Source of the DNA: Bacteroidota bacterium
Lineage (GTDB): Bacteria; Bacteroidota; Ignavibacteria; UBA10030; UBA8401
DNA: 53,966 bases
Assembly: GCA_035506275.1 (NCBI GenBank)
Contig: DATJPT010000012.1
Coordinates: forward strand, 1 to 53,966
Reading direction: 5' to 3'
A program made the translations under genes and the position numbers. The notes below the pieces were generated by a model, which saw only the letters and a list, made by a program, of their open reading frames with translations, was not told where the DNA came from and ran no database searches. The stretch's first letter is position 1. The number at the start of each line of letters is the position of its first letter. This document shows, one piece after another, positions 7,659 through 15,988 of the stretch.

Positions 7659-8921
7659 TCAAGCCAGTTTATTTTGCCGTGTCAATGCGTAATGGAGAAC
7701 TTCAAAGACGAGTCCCCATTTATACTCCCGGCCTTCGGAACTGCAATAGCAGCCCGACGGATTGTATTCGCGCTTCCACGTCAGGACATCGTCGAGCCTC
7801 TTTCCAACGAGAGGGCGCTCAGCGGCGATCTCGCTCATAAGCCGCCGCGGATTTTCGAGATACTGGCACATGAGCGTATGCCCGGCGTCTCCCGGAGCCG
7901 GCTCGCAGCGCACGTCGACGATCGTATAGCTTTCAACCGTCGGAACGAGTTTGATATGATAATCAAACTCCAATGTTCGCCCCATATTGGAACATGTCGT
8001 CCCTTCGTACCGGAAGCGGGCTTCCACCGAGCGGTCATCGAGAACGCTGAGGTGCAGCCGTTCCTCCGACCATTTGCGGAGCGCACGCGGATTTGTGAGA
8101 TAATTTACCGCCGGCCGCGCCGCGGAACTCCCATTATTCTGAGGCTGTCCCTGAAGGTTTCGAACATCTTCAAGTTGCGGAATTGAATTCCGGTACGGTG
8201 TGCGCCGGTACCGGCACGGGTGGAACGAGCAATTGCCGCACGGGTTCAACGACGTGAGCCGCTGCACGGCCTCAGTATGGGAAGTGATTCCGAAGACCGC
8301 GAGCAACGATTTCTTGGGTTGAAGCATTCCCGATTCGAGCACGTTGATCTCTCCGGGGAAATCCCTGCCGTTCCTCTGACGGAGGAGCTCCAGCAAATGA
8401 CGCTGGTCGGAAATTTCCCAGCCGGGATAGCCGGGACTGTAATGCGGGAGGATCGCTTTGCCGCATCCGTCGGCCCATTCGCAAAAGCGGGCACCGATGT
8501 TGGTGACCAAGTTCTCGACGACCGCGGAACCGTACACTTCCGTGAAAAAATATTCGTCCGGCTTTTCCTGATCCCAAAATTGCCGCGCCCGTTCTTCACA
8601 ATTCCTGCCGGCGCTTACGGCAACAAGGAAAACCCCATCCGACCGTGCATCGTCGAGTTGAGCACAAAGCCGGGAAGAATGAAATTCGCCATCCTCAATA
8701 CGTACTCCATCGCTTATTAATTCCAGTGATTCGGCCTGCCGCGCATAAACCCACGGTTTCCCGTTTTCCGCATACCATCTCTTGGTCGATTCCATCAGCT
8801 CCTCCACCCGCTCCCCTGCCTCATGTCCGGGGGGATATCCAAGAAGACGTTTGAATTCGGAATCCGGAACGTCGACCTCGGGCGATATGTCTATGATCTT
8901 CTCGAGCATTACCGATGGCAT
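7659..8921 (-). CDS. Stand-alone MetH activation-domain-like protein (SAM-dependent cobalamin reactivation)
   Basis: A 420-aa protein. Residues about 85-240 resemble the C-terminal activation domain of cobalamin-dependent methionine synthase, with HYSPGYPGWEISDQRHLLELL-type sequence near 160-180 (SPGYP at 162-166) matching the SAM-binding core. A Cys cluster follows: C228, C231, C236 before RYRRTPYRN. The C-terminal 150 residues carry further Cys (GCYCSSEG) and are not assigned. In MetH this domain uses SAM to reductively remethylate oxidised cob(II)alamin. Here it is separate from any MetH and sits 3 bp after the RACE gene, so it probably services the corrinoid protein at 1510-2166. Confidence 0.75.
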   Translation of the reverse strand: MPSVMLEKIIDISPEVDVPDSEFKRLLGYPPGHEAGERVEELMESTKRWYAENGKPWVYARQAESLELISDGVRIEDGEFHSSRLCAQLDDARSDGVFLVAVSAGRNCEERARQFWDQEKPDEYFFTEVYGSAVVENLVTNIGARFCEWADGCGKAILPHYSPGYPGWEISDQRHLLELLRQRNGRDFPGEINVLESGMLQPKKSLLAVFGITSHTEAVQRLTSLNPCGNCSFHPCRYRRTPYRNSIPQLEDVRNLQGQPQNNGSSAARPAVNYLTNPRALRKWSEERLHLSVLDDRSVEARFRYEGTTCSNMGRTLEFDYHIKLVPTVESYTIVDVRCEPAPGDAGHTLMCQYLENPRRLMSEIAAERPLVGKRLDDVLTWKREYNPSGCYCSSEGREYKWGLVFEVLHYALTRQNKLA

Positions 8922-8924
8922 ACT

Positions 8925-10589
8925 CTATTTATTATTCCGTTCCTCAGAAAGCGCATTTAAAGTGTCGATCGGCTTGAACTGACATCCCTCGACAAAATAA
9001 TCGAAAAAATTCGGGTCAGTTTCCAGCCGGCAGTGAACGACCCGCTTTACAAGACCTTCAAGCTCCATTCGTTTCGTGCGCGACAGCAGCGCGATCGTAG
9101 CCCCTTCGATCGAAGCGTTCCCCACCTGCACGATTTTCGATGCATCGATGTTCGGTATCAGGCCGATCCTCCTTGAAGATTCGACGTCGAGATGCCGTCC
9201 GAAACCGCCGGCAAGGTAAAAGACATCGAGCTCGTCGAACCGAACTCCGTATCTATTAAAGACGACATGAAGCCCGGCAACGTTCGCCCCTTTTGCCTGG
9301 GCAAGCTCGTTGATGTCGCTTTCCGTGAACAATATTTTATCTTCGCCCGTCTCGCTGAGCACGATCTCCCTTTCCCCGAGCTCAAACCTTCCGAGTCTAT
9401 TTAATCGCTCTGTCCTGATCAGCTCGCTCAGAAGATCGATCAATCCCGAACCGCAGATTCCCTCCGGCTGAACATTCCCGATGACATCCAGCGCGAAAGA
9501 GCCGTCAGGCTGCGCGACAACTTTCTCAATGGCGCCGGGGAGGCCGGGCATCCCGCTCGTGATCTTCCCCCCTTCAAACGCCGGTCCGGCCGGACACGAG
9601 GCGGCAAAGATCTTTTCCTTGTTCCCCACGATCAGTTCCGTGTTCGTGCCGATATCCATAACCGCGACGAGACGCGATTCGTTCGCCAGGTCGATGGCGA
9701 GCATGCAGGCCGCCGCATCTGCTCCGACGTGCCCGCTGATGACCGGCATTCCATAGATGCGCGCTCTCGGGTTGATCGGAAGAAGAAGTCGCTTCGGCCT
9801 GCCGGTGACGCTTGTCGTCGTTCGCTCCCCCTTTTTTAGTTCAAGCTCGGTGATCGACTGGTAAGGATTCTGCCCGATCGAGTACACGTTCAGCCTGAAA
9901 AAAATATCCCGCATCGTCGAGTTGCCGGCGACGACCATTTCGTAAATGGAATGGGGGTCCACGGGAAAATCTTCGATGGCGTGGGTAAGATATCCGGCGA
10001 GCGTCCGCTGGAGGATCTTATCCGGGTGTTCAGTGTCGTAGTGGATCCGCGACATGACATCGGAGCCGCCGAAGCGCTGCGGATTTTCGAACGACGTATC
10101 GGCAACGATCTCCCCCGTCTCCAAGTTGAGGAGACGGAGAACAATGGTCGTGGTGCCCAGATCGAGGGCCAGGCCGTGGACCGGGCCGGCGGCGCTCTCG
10201 ATCTCCTTGCCATCGAGAAAGACTTTGCCGTCCGAGCGTGTGACGCACGGGTCAATTTTTAGGCTTCGCAATTCAGCTGGGAGGTGAAACGCCTGCCCCT
10301 CTATTTTCATTTCTCCCCGGCGCATCGTGTGGCAGCGGAGGACTCCCGATTCCTTGACGATACGGGCGCGGCATGATAGGCGGAAATTCTCTTTGAGATG
10401 CTTTTCCTGCGGAGCTTTCGGCGAAAGCAATTCCATCCCTTCAACAACCTCGACAAGGCATTCTTTGCACTTCCCCTGTTTTATGCAGGAGGTAGGAACA
10501 TAGACACCGAGCGAGTCGGCGCATTCGAACAACGAAGGCCCCGGCGCAACGTGCGCGTGTTGATTGTTGAAATGTAGTTCAACGCTCAT
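8925..10589 (-). CDS. Reductive activator of corrinoid-dependent enzymes (RACE, DUF4445/ASKHA)
   Basis: A 554-aa activator. The N-terminal [2Fe-2S] ferredoxin domain has the RACE spacing C35-x5-C41-x2-C44 and C73. The ASKHA ATPase domain has LALDLGTTT (140-148), AGNSTMRD (221-228), DIGTNTEL (312-319) and a C-terminal LAGGFGRHLD adenosine motif. RACE proteins use ATP to drive reduction of inactive Co(II) corrinoid to Co(I). This is the head gene of the minus-strand operon 10589-7296 and is divergent from the uronate genes, with a shared promoter region. Its presence implies that the carrier protein works in the demethylation (Co(I)/methyl-Co(III)) cycle. Confidence 0.93.
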   Translation of the reverse strand: MSVELHFNNQHAHVAPGPSLFECADSLGVYVPTSCIKQGKCKECLVEVVEGMELLSPKAPQEKHLKENFRLSCRARIVKESGVLRCHTMRRGEMKIEGQAFHLPAELRSLKIDPCVTRSDGKVFLDGKEIESAAGPVHGLALDLGTTTIVLRLLNLETGEIVADTSFENPQRFGGSDVMSRIHYDTEHPDKILQRTLAGYLTHAIEDFPVDPHSIYEMVVAGNSTMRDIFFRLNVYSIGQNPYQSITELELKKGERTTTSVTGRPKRLLLPINPRARIYGMPVISGHVGADAAACMLAIDLANESRLVAVMDIGTNTELIVGNKEKIFAASCPAGPAFEGGKITSGMPGLPGAIEKVVAQPDGSFALDVIGNVQPEGICGSGLIDLLSELIRTERLNRLGRFELGEREIVLSETGEDKILFTESDINELAQAKGANVAGLHVVFNRYGVRFDELDVFYLAGGFGRHLDVESSRRIGLIPNIDASKIVQVGNASIEGATIALLSRTKRMELEGLVKRVVHCRLETDPNFFDYFVEGCQFKPIDTLNALSEERNNK

Positions 10590-10674
10590 TGATGCATGGC
10601 AGCTATTTCGGTGAGAATTTCAGCACAATAAAGAAAGTTACACCGAAGAATGCTTCAATGCAATATTTGACAGC

Positions 10675-10800
10675 CTCCGGAAGTGTTACCGCTTGTGAAT
10701 ATCCCCCCTCGCTCCCACCGGTCCTGATCGGAGCTTGGGAACAAGAGAACCATCAGCCAAACGCTCCAAGTGTGGAACGGTGACAACACTCAGATTCCGG
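10675..10800 (+). repeat. Diverged intergenic palindromic repeat, copy A
   Basis: This stretch begins CTCCGGAAGTGTTACCGCTT and contains GATCGGAGCTTGGGAACAAG. It aligns by eye with 26256-26390 through several shared blocks: CTCCGG..TGTTAC..TGTGAAT.TCCCC, ATCGGAG.TTG and AAGAG. The GAGCTTGGGAACAAGAG part resembles a palindromic repeat common in many bacterial intergenic regions (from memory). It lies between the RACE and SDR genes and contains no ORF of note. Confidence 0.5.
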
Positions 10801-10942
10801 TAGCGTCCTAATTTCGAGTACGCATCGCGGCGGTAGTCGAAGGACTGCAGCGCGCCCCGTTTTCTTCGCTCGCTCCGTCCCTCCAAGGGACCCTTCTTCC
10901 CCGGCGTTTTTCATTTGAAATCCGTCCCGATTATTGATATTT

Positions 10943-10954
10943 TGAATCGATTCA
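10943..10954. promoter_or_regulatory. LacI-type palindromic operator candidate (copy 2)
   Basis: TGAATCGATTCA is a perfect 12-bp palindrome 25 bp upstream of the SDR start. It differs by one base from the core of the site at 271-286. By chance such a 12-mer is expected about 0.003 times in a window this long. It would couple the SDR-uxuA operon, and possibly the divergent RACE operon, to the same regulator as the methyltransferase operon. Confidence 0.6.
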
Positions 10955-10979
10955 CTGTTTTCTTCACACAGAGGATGAA

Positions 10980-11804
10980 ATGGATTATCTTCGATCGCTT
11001 TTCAACGTCGAAAACAAAGTTGTCGTCATTACCGGCGGGAGCGGGATACTCGGCACCGAAATGGCAAAAGGGTTGCTTCGCGCCGGCGCCAAGGTCGCTC
11101 TTCTCGCGCGCAACAAGGAAAACCTGGAGAAGAAAGCAGCACTGCTGAAAAAAATCAGCACGGGGGTAACAAGCGTTCAATGCGACGTGACACTGGAGGA
11201 GAATCTCCGGTCCGCCAACGAAAAGATCCTGGGTCAATTCGGCCGCATCGACGTGCTGATCAATGCCGCGGGAGGGAATGTTGCCGGTGCGACGATCGGG
11301 CTGGACCAAAGCGTTTTCGACATCGAGATCTCTCAATTCAACAAAGTCACCGACATCAACCTGAACGGCACTGTCCTCTCGACCCTTGTCTTTGGCAAGT
11401 CGATCGCGGAACAGAAAAAGGGGTCGATCATCAACCTCTCCTCGATGGCGTCGTACCGGGCGATCACGCGCGTCGTCGGCTATTCGGCTGCAAAGGCTGC
11501 GATCGATAATTTCACGCGGTGGATGGCGGTCGAGATGGCGCTGAAGTTCGGAGACGGAATTCGGGTGAACGCGATCGCTCCCGGATTCCTTCTGACAGAA
11601 CAAAACCGGACGCTCCTCACCAAGAATGACGGGTCGTTCACCGAACGGGGCAAAACGATCATCAACATGACTCCGTTTAAGAGACTCGGTGAGCCCGACG
11701 AATTGATCGGCACGGTGTTATGGCTCGCAAGCGACGCGTCGAAGTTTATCACCGGCACCATTATCGCCGTTGATGGCGGGTTCAGCGCGTTCAGCGGGGT
11801 ATAA
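10980..11804 (+). CDS. uxuB: SDR oxidoreductase, probable D-mannonate oxidoreductase (fructuronate reductase)
   Basis: A 274-aa classical short-chain dehydrogenase with the cofactor loop TGGSGILG (18-25), NAAG (95-98), catalytic serine region LSS (153-155) and Y168-SAA-K172. Its length and adjacency to uxuA match the SDR-type fructuronate reductase of Bacillus (YjmF), which reduces D-fructuronate to D-mannonate with NADH. Another aldonate or uronate as substrate cannot be excluded. GAGGA lies just ahead of the ATG. The palindromic operator sits in its promoter region. Confidence 0.8.
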   Translation: MDYLRSLFNVENKVVVITGGSGILGTEMAKGLLRAGAKVALLARNKENLEKKAALLKKISTGVTSVQCDVTLEENLRSANEKILGQFGRIDVLINAAGGNVAGATIGLDQSVFDIEISQFNKVTDINLNGTVLSTLVFGKSIAEQKKGSIINLSSMASYRAITRVVGYSAAKAAIDNFTRWMAVEMALKFGDGIRVNAIAPGFLLTEQNRTLLTKNDGSFTERGKTIINMTPFKRLGEPDELIGTVLWLASDASKFITGTIIAVDGGFSAFSGV

Positions 11805-11843
11805 AGCAGACATATAAACCTGTGATAGAAGAGCAAAATTCAA

Positions 11844-13031
11844 ATGCCTTTTGAACAGACATGGAGATGGTTCGGACCGAACGATCCGATTTCTCTTAAG
11901 GATGCAAGGCAGGCGGGCGCGACCGGCATCGTCACAGCGCTGCACGATATTCCCGCAGGGGATGCCTGGACGACCGGCGCCATCCTGAAAAGAAAAAAGA
12001 TCATTGAAGCCGAGGGGCTTGTCTGGTCGGTTGCCGAGAGCGTTCCGGTGCATGAGAATATCAAAAAATGGACGGGCAACTACCGGCTCTTGATCGAACA
12101 CTATAAAGAATCGATCAGAAATCTCGGCCGGTGCGGCATCACGACGGTGTGCTATAACTTCATGCCAGTGCTCGACTGGTCCCGCACCGATCTGAGAGTG
12201 GTCTTTCGGGATGGCTCCATCACGACGAAATTTGATATGCGGGCGTTCGCGGCGTTCGATCTGTTCATTCTGAAAAGACGCGATGCAGAGAAGAGCTACA
12301 CAGCAAAGCAGCTCGCCGACGCGAAGAACTTTTTCGACAAGCTCAGCCATCCTCAAAAGGAGGAATTGCAGCGAACGGTGCTCCTCGGCCTGCCGGGGTC
12401 GCTGCAGGAGTACACGCTGGACGAATTCCGCACTGCGGTCGGGGAGTACGAGCAGATCAGCGAAGAAGGCCTCCGCGGCAACCTTCTTTCATTCATCAAA
12501 GAGATCATTCCGGCGGCCGAAGAAGCCGGGGTGTTCATGGCGATCCATCCCGACGATCCGCCCTGGTCACTGCTCGGCCTCCCCAGGGTTGTGCGAAACG
12601 AATCAGATGTCCGGGCGATCCTCAACGCCGCCGACTCCCCGGCCAACGGGCTGACCTTCTGCACCGGATCATTCGGCGCAGGATACCAGAACGACCTTGT
12701 GGCAATGGCAAATACCTTTGCGCAACGGATCAATTTTGTTCATTTGCGCAACGTCGCCCGGAACTCGGACGGAGATTTCCTTGAAGAGAACCATCTTGAA
12801 GGGGACATCGATATTTACGGCGTCATGAAAACCCTTCTCCTGGAACAAAAGCGCCGCGCCGAGCTGCGTTTGCCGAACGCACGGATGCCGATGCGCCCCG
12901 ACCATGGCCACCTCATGATCCCCGACCGGAACAGAAAAGGAATTTATCCCGGGTATTCCCTCTTCGGAAGAATGAGAGCGCTCGGTGAATTGCGCGGGCT
13001 TGAGCTCGGAATACTCCGCTCGCTGGGCTGA
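11844..13031 (+). CDS. uxuA: Mannonate dehydratase
   Basis: A 395-aa protein of the length usual for UxuA, which dehydrates D-mannonate to 2-keto-3-deoxygluconate in glucuronate breakdown. Diagnostic stretches are TWRWFGPNDP at the N-terminus, MAIHPDDPPWSLLGLPR (near 232-248), FCTGSFGAG and MRPDHGHLM, which carry the metal-binding His and Cys. It follows the SDR by 39 bp, so the two form a uronate operon. No KdgK/KdgA is present in the window, so the rest of the route must be elsewhere. Confidence 0.95.
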   Translation: MPFEQTWRWFGPNDPISLKDARQAGATGIVTALHDIPAGDAWTTGAILKRKKIIEAEGLVWSVAESVPVHENIKKWTGNYRLLIEHYKESIRNLGRCGITTVCYNFMPVLDWSRTDLRVVFRDGSITTKFDMRAFAAFDLFILKRRDAEKSYTAKQLADAKNFFDKLSHPQKEELQRTVLLGLPGSLQEYTLDEFRTAVGEYEQISEEGLRGNLLSFIKEIIPAAEEAGVFMAIHPDDPPWSLLGLPRVVRNESDVRAILNAADSPANGLTFCTGSFGAGYQNDLVAMANTFAQRINFVHLRNVARNSDGDFLEENHLEGDIDIYGVMKTLLLEQKRRAELRLPNARMPMRPDHGHLMIPDRNRKGIYPGYSLFGRMRALGELRGLELGILRSLG

Positions 13032-13522
13032 CGACGGCAGAATCGAATCTACTTCACCGAGAGCGGCGAATTAATTCCCAATACTTCCCTGTTTGTATCA
13101 CTTCAAATTTCTTCTTCCCCCCTATTAACAGAAAATAGACTTCATCCAATCCTTCGCAGGTCCGTCGTAACTTCACAAATGCCCCGCCTGTCCTGTCCAT
13201 TGCTTCTGACATTTCGTGAGACGAAGACCGTGAGATTCATCTCTGACGGAAGTTAGATCGGCGTCAGCATCCATCAACAAACTCCGCGCCATACGATGAA
13301 AAATCGAATTTTCCTGGCATGGTAAATGAGTTATAAGAGTCTTGTGAGGATTATTGCGGCAGAAGTGCAGTCGAACTGGTGCACTTCTATGGAGAGGTGA
13401 ACATGGTTAACCACCGCCGTGGCGACAAAAAGCCATCTGCGGAATATTGACCAAGCGCATTATTATTTCAAAGAATCACTGACATCGATGCACGAATACG
13501 GTGATGATTCCCAGGAGTTCGC
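13032..13522 (+). other. Intergenic region with candidate structured leader
   Basis: There is no credible gene in this 491-bp gap. The first 300 bp are featureless to me. From 13361 a 9-bp perfect stem (AGAAGTGCA at 13361-13369 with TGCACTTCT at 13380-13388) is followed by GGTTAACCACCGCCGTGGCG and ACAAAAAGCC. The latter has a CCAC/GUGG mini-hairpin and some likeness to the core of c-di-GMP-I (GEMM) riboswitches, but the loop is not GNRA and the match is imperfect. A 15-codon ORF starting at 13403 overlaps it and is probably chance. AGGAG at 13513-13517 serves the next gene. Confidence 0.3.
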
Positions 13523-13927
13523 ATGAAACCATCCCCTCTTAACTACACAGCCCTTGTGGTTGACGATTCGCCGCACAGCCGTATTCTTTTGTTGAGACTA
13601 CTTCAGCGCAGCGGAATAACCCAGGTCGAACTTGCGGTAAACGGGGCCGAGGGCCTGCTGCGGTACAAGGCCTCGAAACCGGATATGGTGTTCCTCGACG
13701 CGATCATGCCGGAGATGGACGGATTGACCGCGCTTCAGGAGATCAAAAAGATCGAGCCCTCCGCCCTCGTTGTGATGACCACGTCGCTTTCGGAAAAGGA
13801 AAAAGTCATTCAATTCAAAGAAGCGGGGGCCAGCTATTATTTGCTGAAGCCGTTCGTCAGCGAAAAGTTTGACGAGACACTGGTGAAGATTCTTGCGATT
13901 CTCGCTCAGCGCGCAATGAAGGGATAA
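13523..13927 (+). CDS. CheY-like single-domain response regulator
   Basis: A 134-aa receiver domain with the acidic pair D14-D15, phosphoacceptor D59 (VFLDAIMPEMDG), a Thr at 86-87 and K109 (LLKPF). It has no output domain, so it would act by protein contact as CheY does. AGGAG precedes the ATG. It is 3 bp from the zinc-ribbon gene, whose C-terminus looks like a CheY-binding peptide, so the two products may interact. Confidence 0.93.
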   Translation: MKPSPLNYTALVVDDSPHSRILLLRLLQRSGITQVELAVNGAEGLLRYKASKPDMVFLDAIMPEMDGLTALQEIKKIEPSALVVMTTSLSEKEKVIQFKEAGASYYLLKPFVSEKFDETLVKILAILAQRAMKG

Positions 13928-13930
13928 GCC

Positions 13931-14248
13931 ATGGAATGCCCCAACTGTAAGGCCGACAACAGCGAGGCAAAGAGATTCTGCACGACCTGCGGAAGTCCGT
14001 TGGGTACGCTTTGCCGGCGGTGCGGCAAAATAGGGAAGCTGGAGGATAAATACTGCGGCGAATGCGGCATGACCCTTTCCGCATCCCCCAACGAACATCT
14101 CTTCAAACGTGCGCCTCAAACGGGGGCGACCAAGCAATACATGCCCGACGAAATCGAAGAGCTGCTGCAGATGCGCAAGCAGGTCGTGGACGAACAATCT
14201 GCCTCCGAGCGTGTGACCCAGAACGATATCGATTCAATTTTCAATTGA
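13931..14248 (+). CDS. Double zinc-ribbon protein with FliM-like C-terminal peptide
   Basis: A 105-aa protein with two four-Cys zinc ribbons (C3, C6, C17, C20 and C28, C31, C42, C45), then a linker containing a helix EIEELLQMRKQVVDEQ. It ends in VTQNDIDSIFN (95-105). That tail closely resembles the N-terminal CheY-binding peptide of flagellar FliM (SQxEIDALLN). Lying between a CheY-like gene and a PilB/GspE-type ATPase, it could be an adaptor that brings the receiver to the motor ATPase. No family with known function was recognised. Confidence 0.8.
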   Translation: MECPNCKADNSEAKRFCTTCGSPLGTLCRRCGKIGKLEDKYCGECGMTLSASPNEHLFKRAPQTGATKQYMPDEIEELLQMRKQVVDEQSASERVTQNDIDSIFN

Positions 14249-14257
14249 CCTTTTTCC

Positions 14258-15952
14258 ATGACAGCAGAAGATCAACAATTTCTTAAAGCGTTAGCCGCAC
14301 GCGGCACCGTAAGCCGTGAGACGCTGAATGTCAAGAAGGGGACATTTGAAACCGTTGCCCGGGAGCGGGGAGTCGGACGGGCGCTGACGGCCGTTTTCGG
14401 CATTCCTGAAAATACGATCGCCGATGCACTCAGCGAGACCTTCGGCTTTGCACGTATGCCTATCGCAAACGAGATCGAGACCGCACCGGAGCAGATTCTC
14501 ACCGACGAGGAGATGCAGCAATTCCGCGTGCTTCCCGTTTTCCTGATCGGCCTTGAGCTGACGATGGCCTTCATCGATCCGCCGAGCAAGGAGATCGTCA
14601 AACACCTCCAGCAGCTGACGGGACACAGAGTCCTGCCGGTCTTTACAACGTATGCCGATTTCGACGCCGCGATGAAAAAGTACCACGGCGCCATCGACCG
14701 GCTCCAATCGGTCAAATCAACGCTTCCGCTGGAACACTACGACATTCATTCCGGCAAGGGAGTCCACCAGAGGCTCGACGGAACGGCCGATCCGACGATC
14801 GCGCAGCTGACCGATGAGCTCCTATTGCGCGCCGCCAAAGCGGGGGCGAGCGACATTCACGTCGAGCCGATGGACGAAGAATTGATGATCCGGTTTCGCG
14901 TGGACGGGGTCCTGCACCGCGAGATCTCGCTTCCTCTTTCTTTTCACCAGGGAATGGCGTCGGTGCTCAAGTCGAAGTCGGGCATGGATATGTTCGAGCA
15001 TACGATCGCGCAGGACGGGCGGTTCACGCTGAAATTCGCCGACCGTGTATTCGACGTGCGCGTCAACAGCCTCCCCCTGCTCAACGGCGAAAAGATCGTC
15101 ATGCGCCTCCTCGGCAAATCGTCGATGATGATCGATCTCGACAATCTCGGTTTCACAGAAAACAACCTCCGCTTGTTCCGTTCGCTGCTCGCCCTGCCGA
15201 ACGGCATCATCCTCGTCACGGGGCCGACCGGCAGCGGAAAAACGACGACGCTCTACTCCGCGCTGAACGAGCTGAAAGATATCTCCATCAACGTAACGAC
15301 CGTCGAGAATCCTGTCGAATACAAGCTTCCGCTCATCAACCAGGTACAGGTGACGCCGGAACGGGGATTGACCTTCGCCTCGGTGCTCCGGGCGATCCTC
15401 CGGCAGGACCCGAATATCATCCTGGTCGGCGAAATACGGGACGCAGAGACCGGTTTGATAGCGACGGAGGCCGCGCTGACAGGGCATCGCGTCGTCAGCA
15501 CGCTTCATACGAACGACGCGATCGGCGCAATCTCCCGCATGGTCAATCTGGGCATCGCATCGTTCTGGGTCAGCGCATCGGTCATCGGCGTGATCTCGCA
15601 GCGCCTCGTTCGTCGCATCTGTGCGCGTTGCAAAGAAGAATACGTACCGGACGCGAAGGAACTTGAATCGGCCGGGCTCCTCGGCCTGCCGGCAGGGACA
15701 ACGCTCTTCAAGGGAAAAGGATGCTCGTTCTGCACCGGCACGGGCTACAAGGGGCGCATTGCCATCCATGAGGTGTTCATCGTGACGGAAGAAATGCGCG
15801 ACGTCATTTACGGGGAGGTCACAACGAGCAAACTCCGGCAGCTCGCCATCGACAATAAATTCCGGGACATGCATTTCGACGGACTGCAAAAGGCGATCGC
15901 CGGCATTACAACGGTGGAAGAAATTCAACGCGTTACCCGGCGCTTAAGTTAG
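14258..15952 (+). CDS. GspE/PilB-type secretion or pilus assembly ATPase
   Basis: A 564-aa type II secretion/type IV pilus extension ATPase. An N-terminal MshEN-like region (about 1-130) is followed by the N2 domain with DIHVEP, then Walker A GPTGSGKTT (about 322-330), the Asp box ENPVEY, Walker B ILVGEIRDAET (about 389-399), the His box STLHTNDA and a four-Cys zinc motif (CARC near 456 and CSFC near 490). All catalytic elements look intact. It is unusual in having no platform, pilin or retraction ATPase genes nearby. Its neighbours are a receiver, a zinc ribbon and hybrid kinases, so it may be a signalling-controlled motor component. Confidence 0.93.
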   Translation: MTAEDQQFLKALAARGTVSRETLNVKKGTFETVARERGVGRALTAVFGIPENTIADALSETFGFARMPIANEIETAPEQILTDEEMQQFRVLPVFLIGLELTMAFIDPPSKEIVKHLQQLTGHRVLPVFTTYADFDAAMKKYHGAIDRLQSVKSTLPLEHYDIHSGKGVHQRLDGTADPTIAQLTDELLLRAAKAGASDIHVEPMDEELMIRFRVDGVLHREISLPLSFHQGMASVLKSKSGMDMFEHTIAQDGRFTLKFADRVFDVRVNSLPLLNGEKIVMRLLGKSSMMIDLDNLGFTENNLRLFRSLLALPNGIILVTGPTGSGKTTTLYSALNELKDISINVTTVENPVEYKLPLINQVQVTPERGLTFASVLRAILRQDPNIILVGEIRDAETGLIATEAALTGHRVVSTLHTNDAIGAISRMVNLGIASFWVSASVIGVISQRLVRRICARCKEEYVPDAKELESAGLLGLPAGTTLFKGKGCSFCTGTGYKGRIAIHEVFIVTEEMRDVIYGEVTTSKLRQLAIDNKFRDMHFDGLQKAIAGITTVEEIQRVTRRLS

Positions 15953-15988
15953 GGTGCCGCCGCTCGGACGCAACCATGGAGATACCCA

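Noticed and set aside
13403..13450. 15-codon ORF with a purine-rich upstream stretch
   Set aside because: Very short and overlapping the structured leader; no evidence of translation.
14822..15928. 368-aa minus-strand open frame
   Set aside because: Antisense to the PilB/GspE ATPase; Asp/Arg/Glu-rich shadow sequence.
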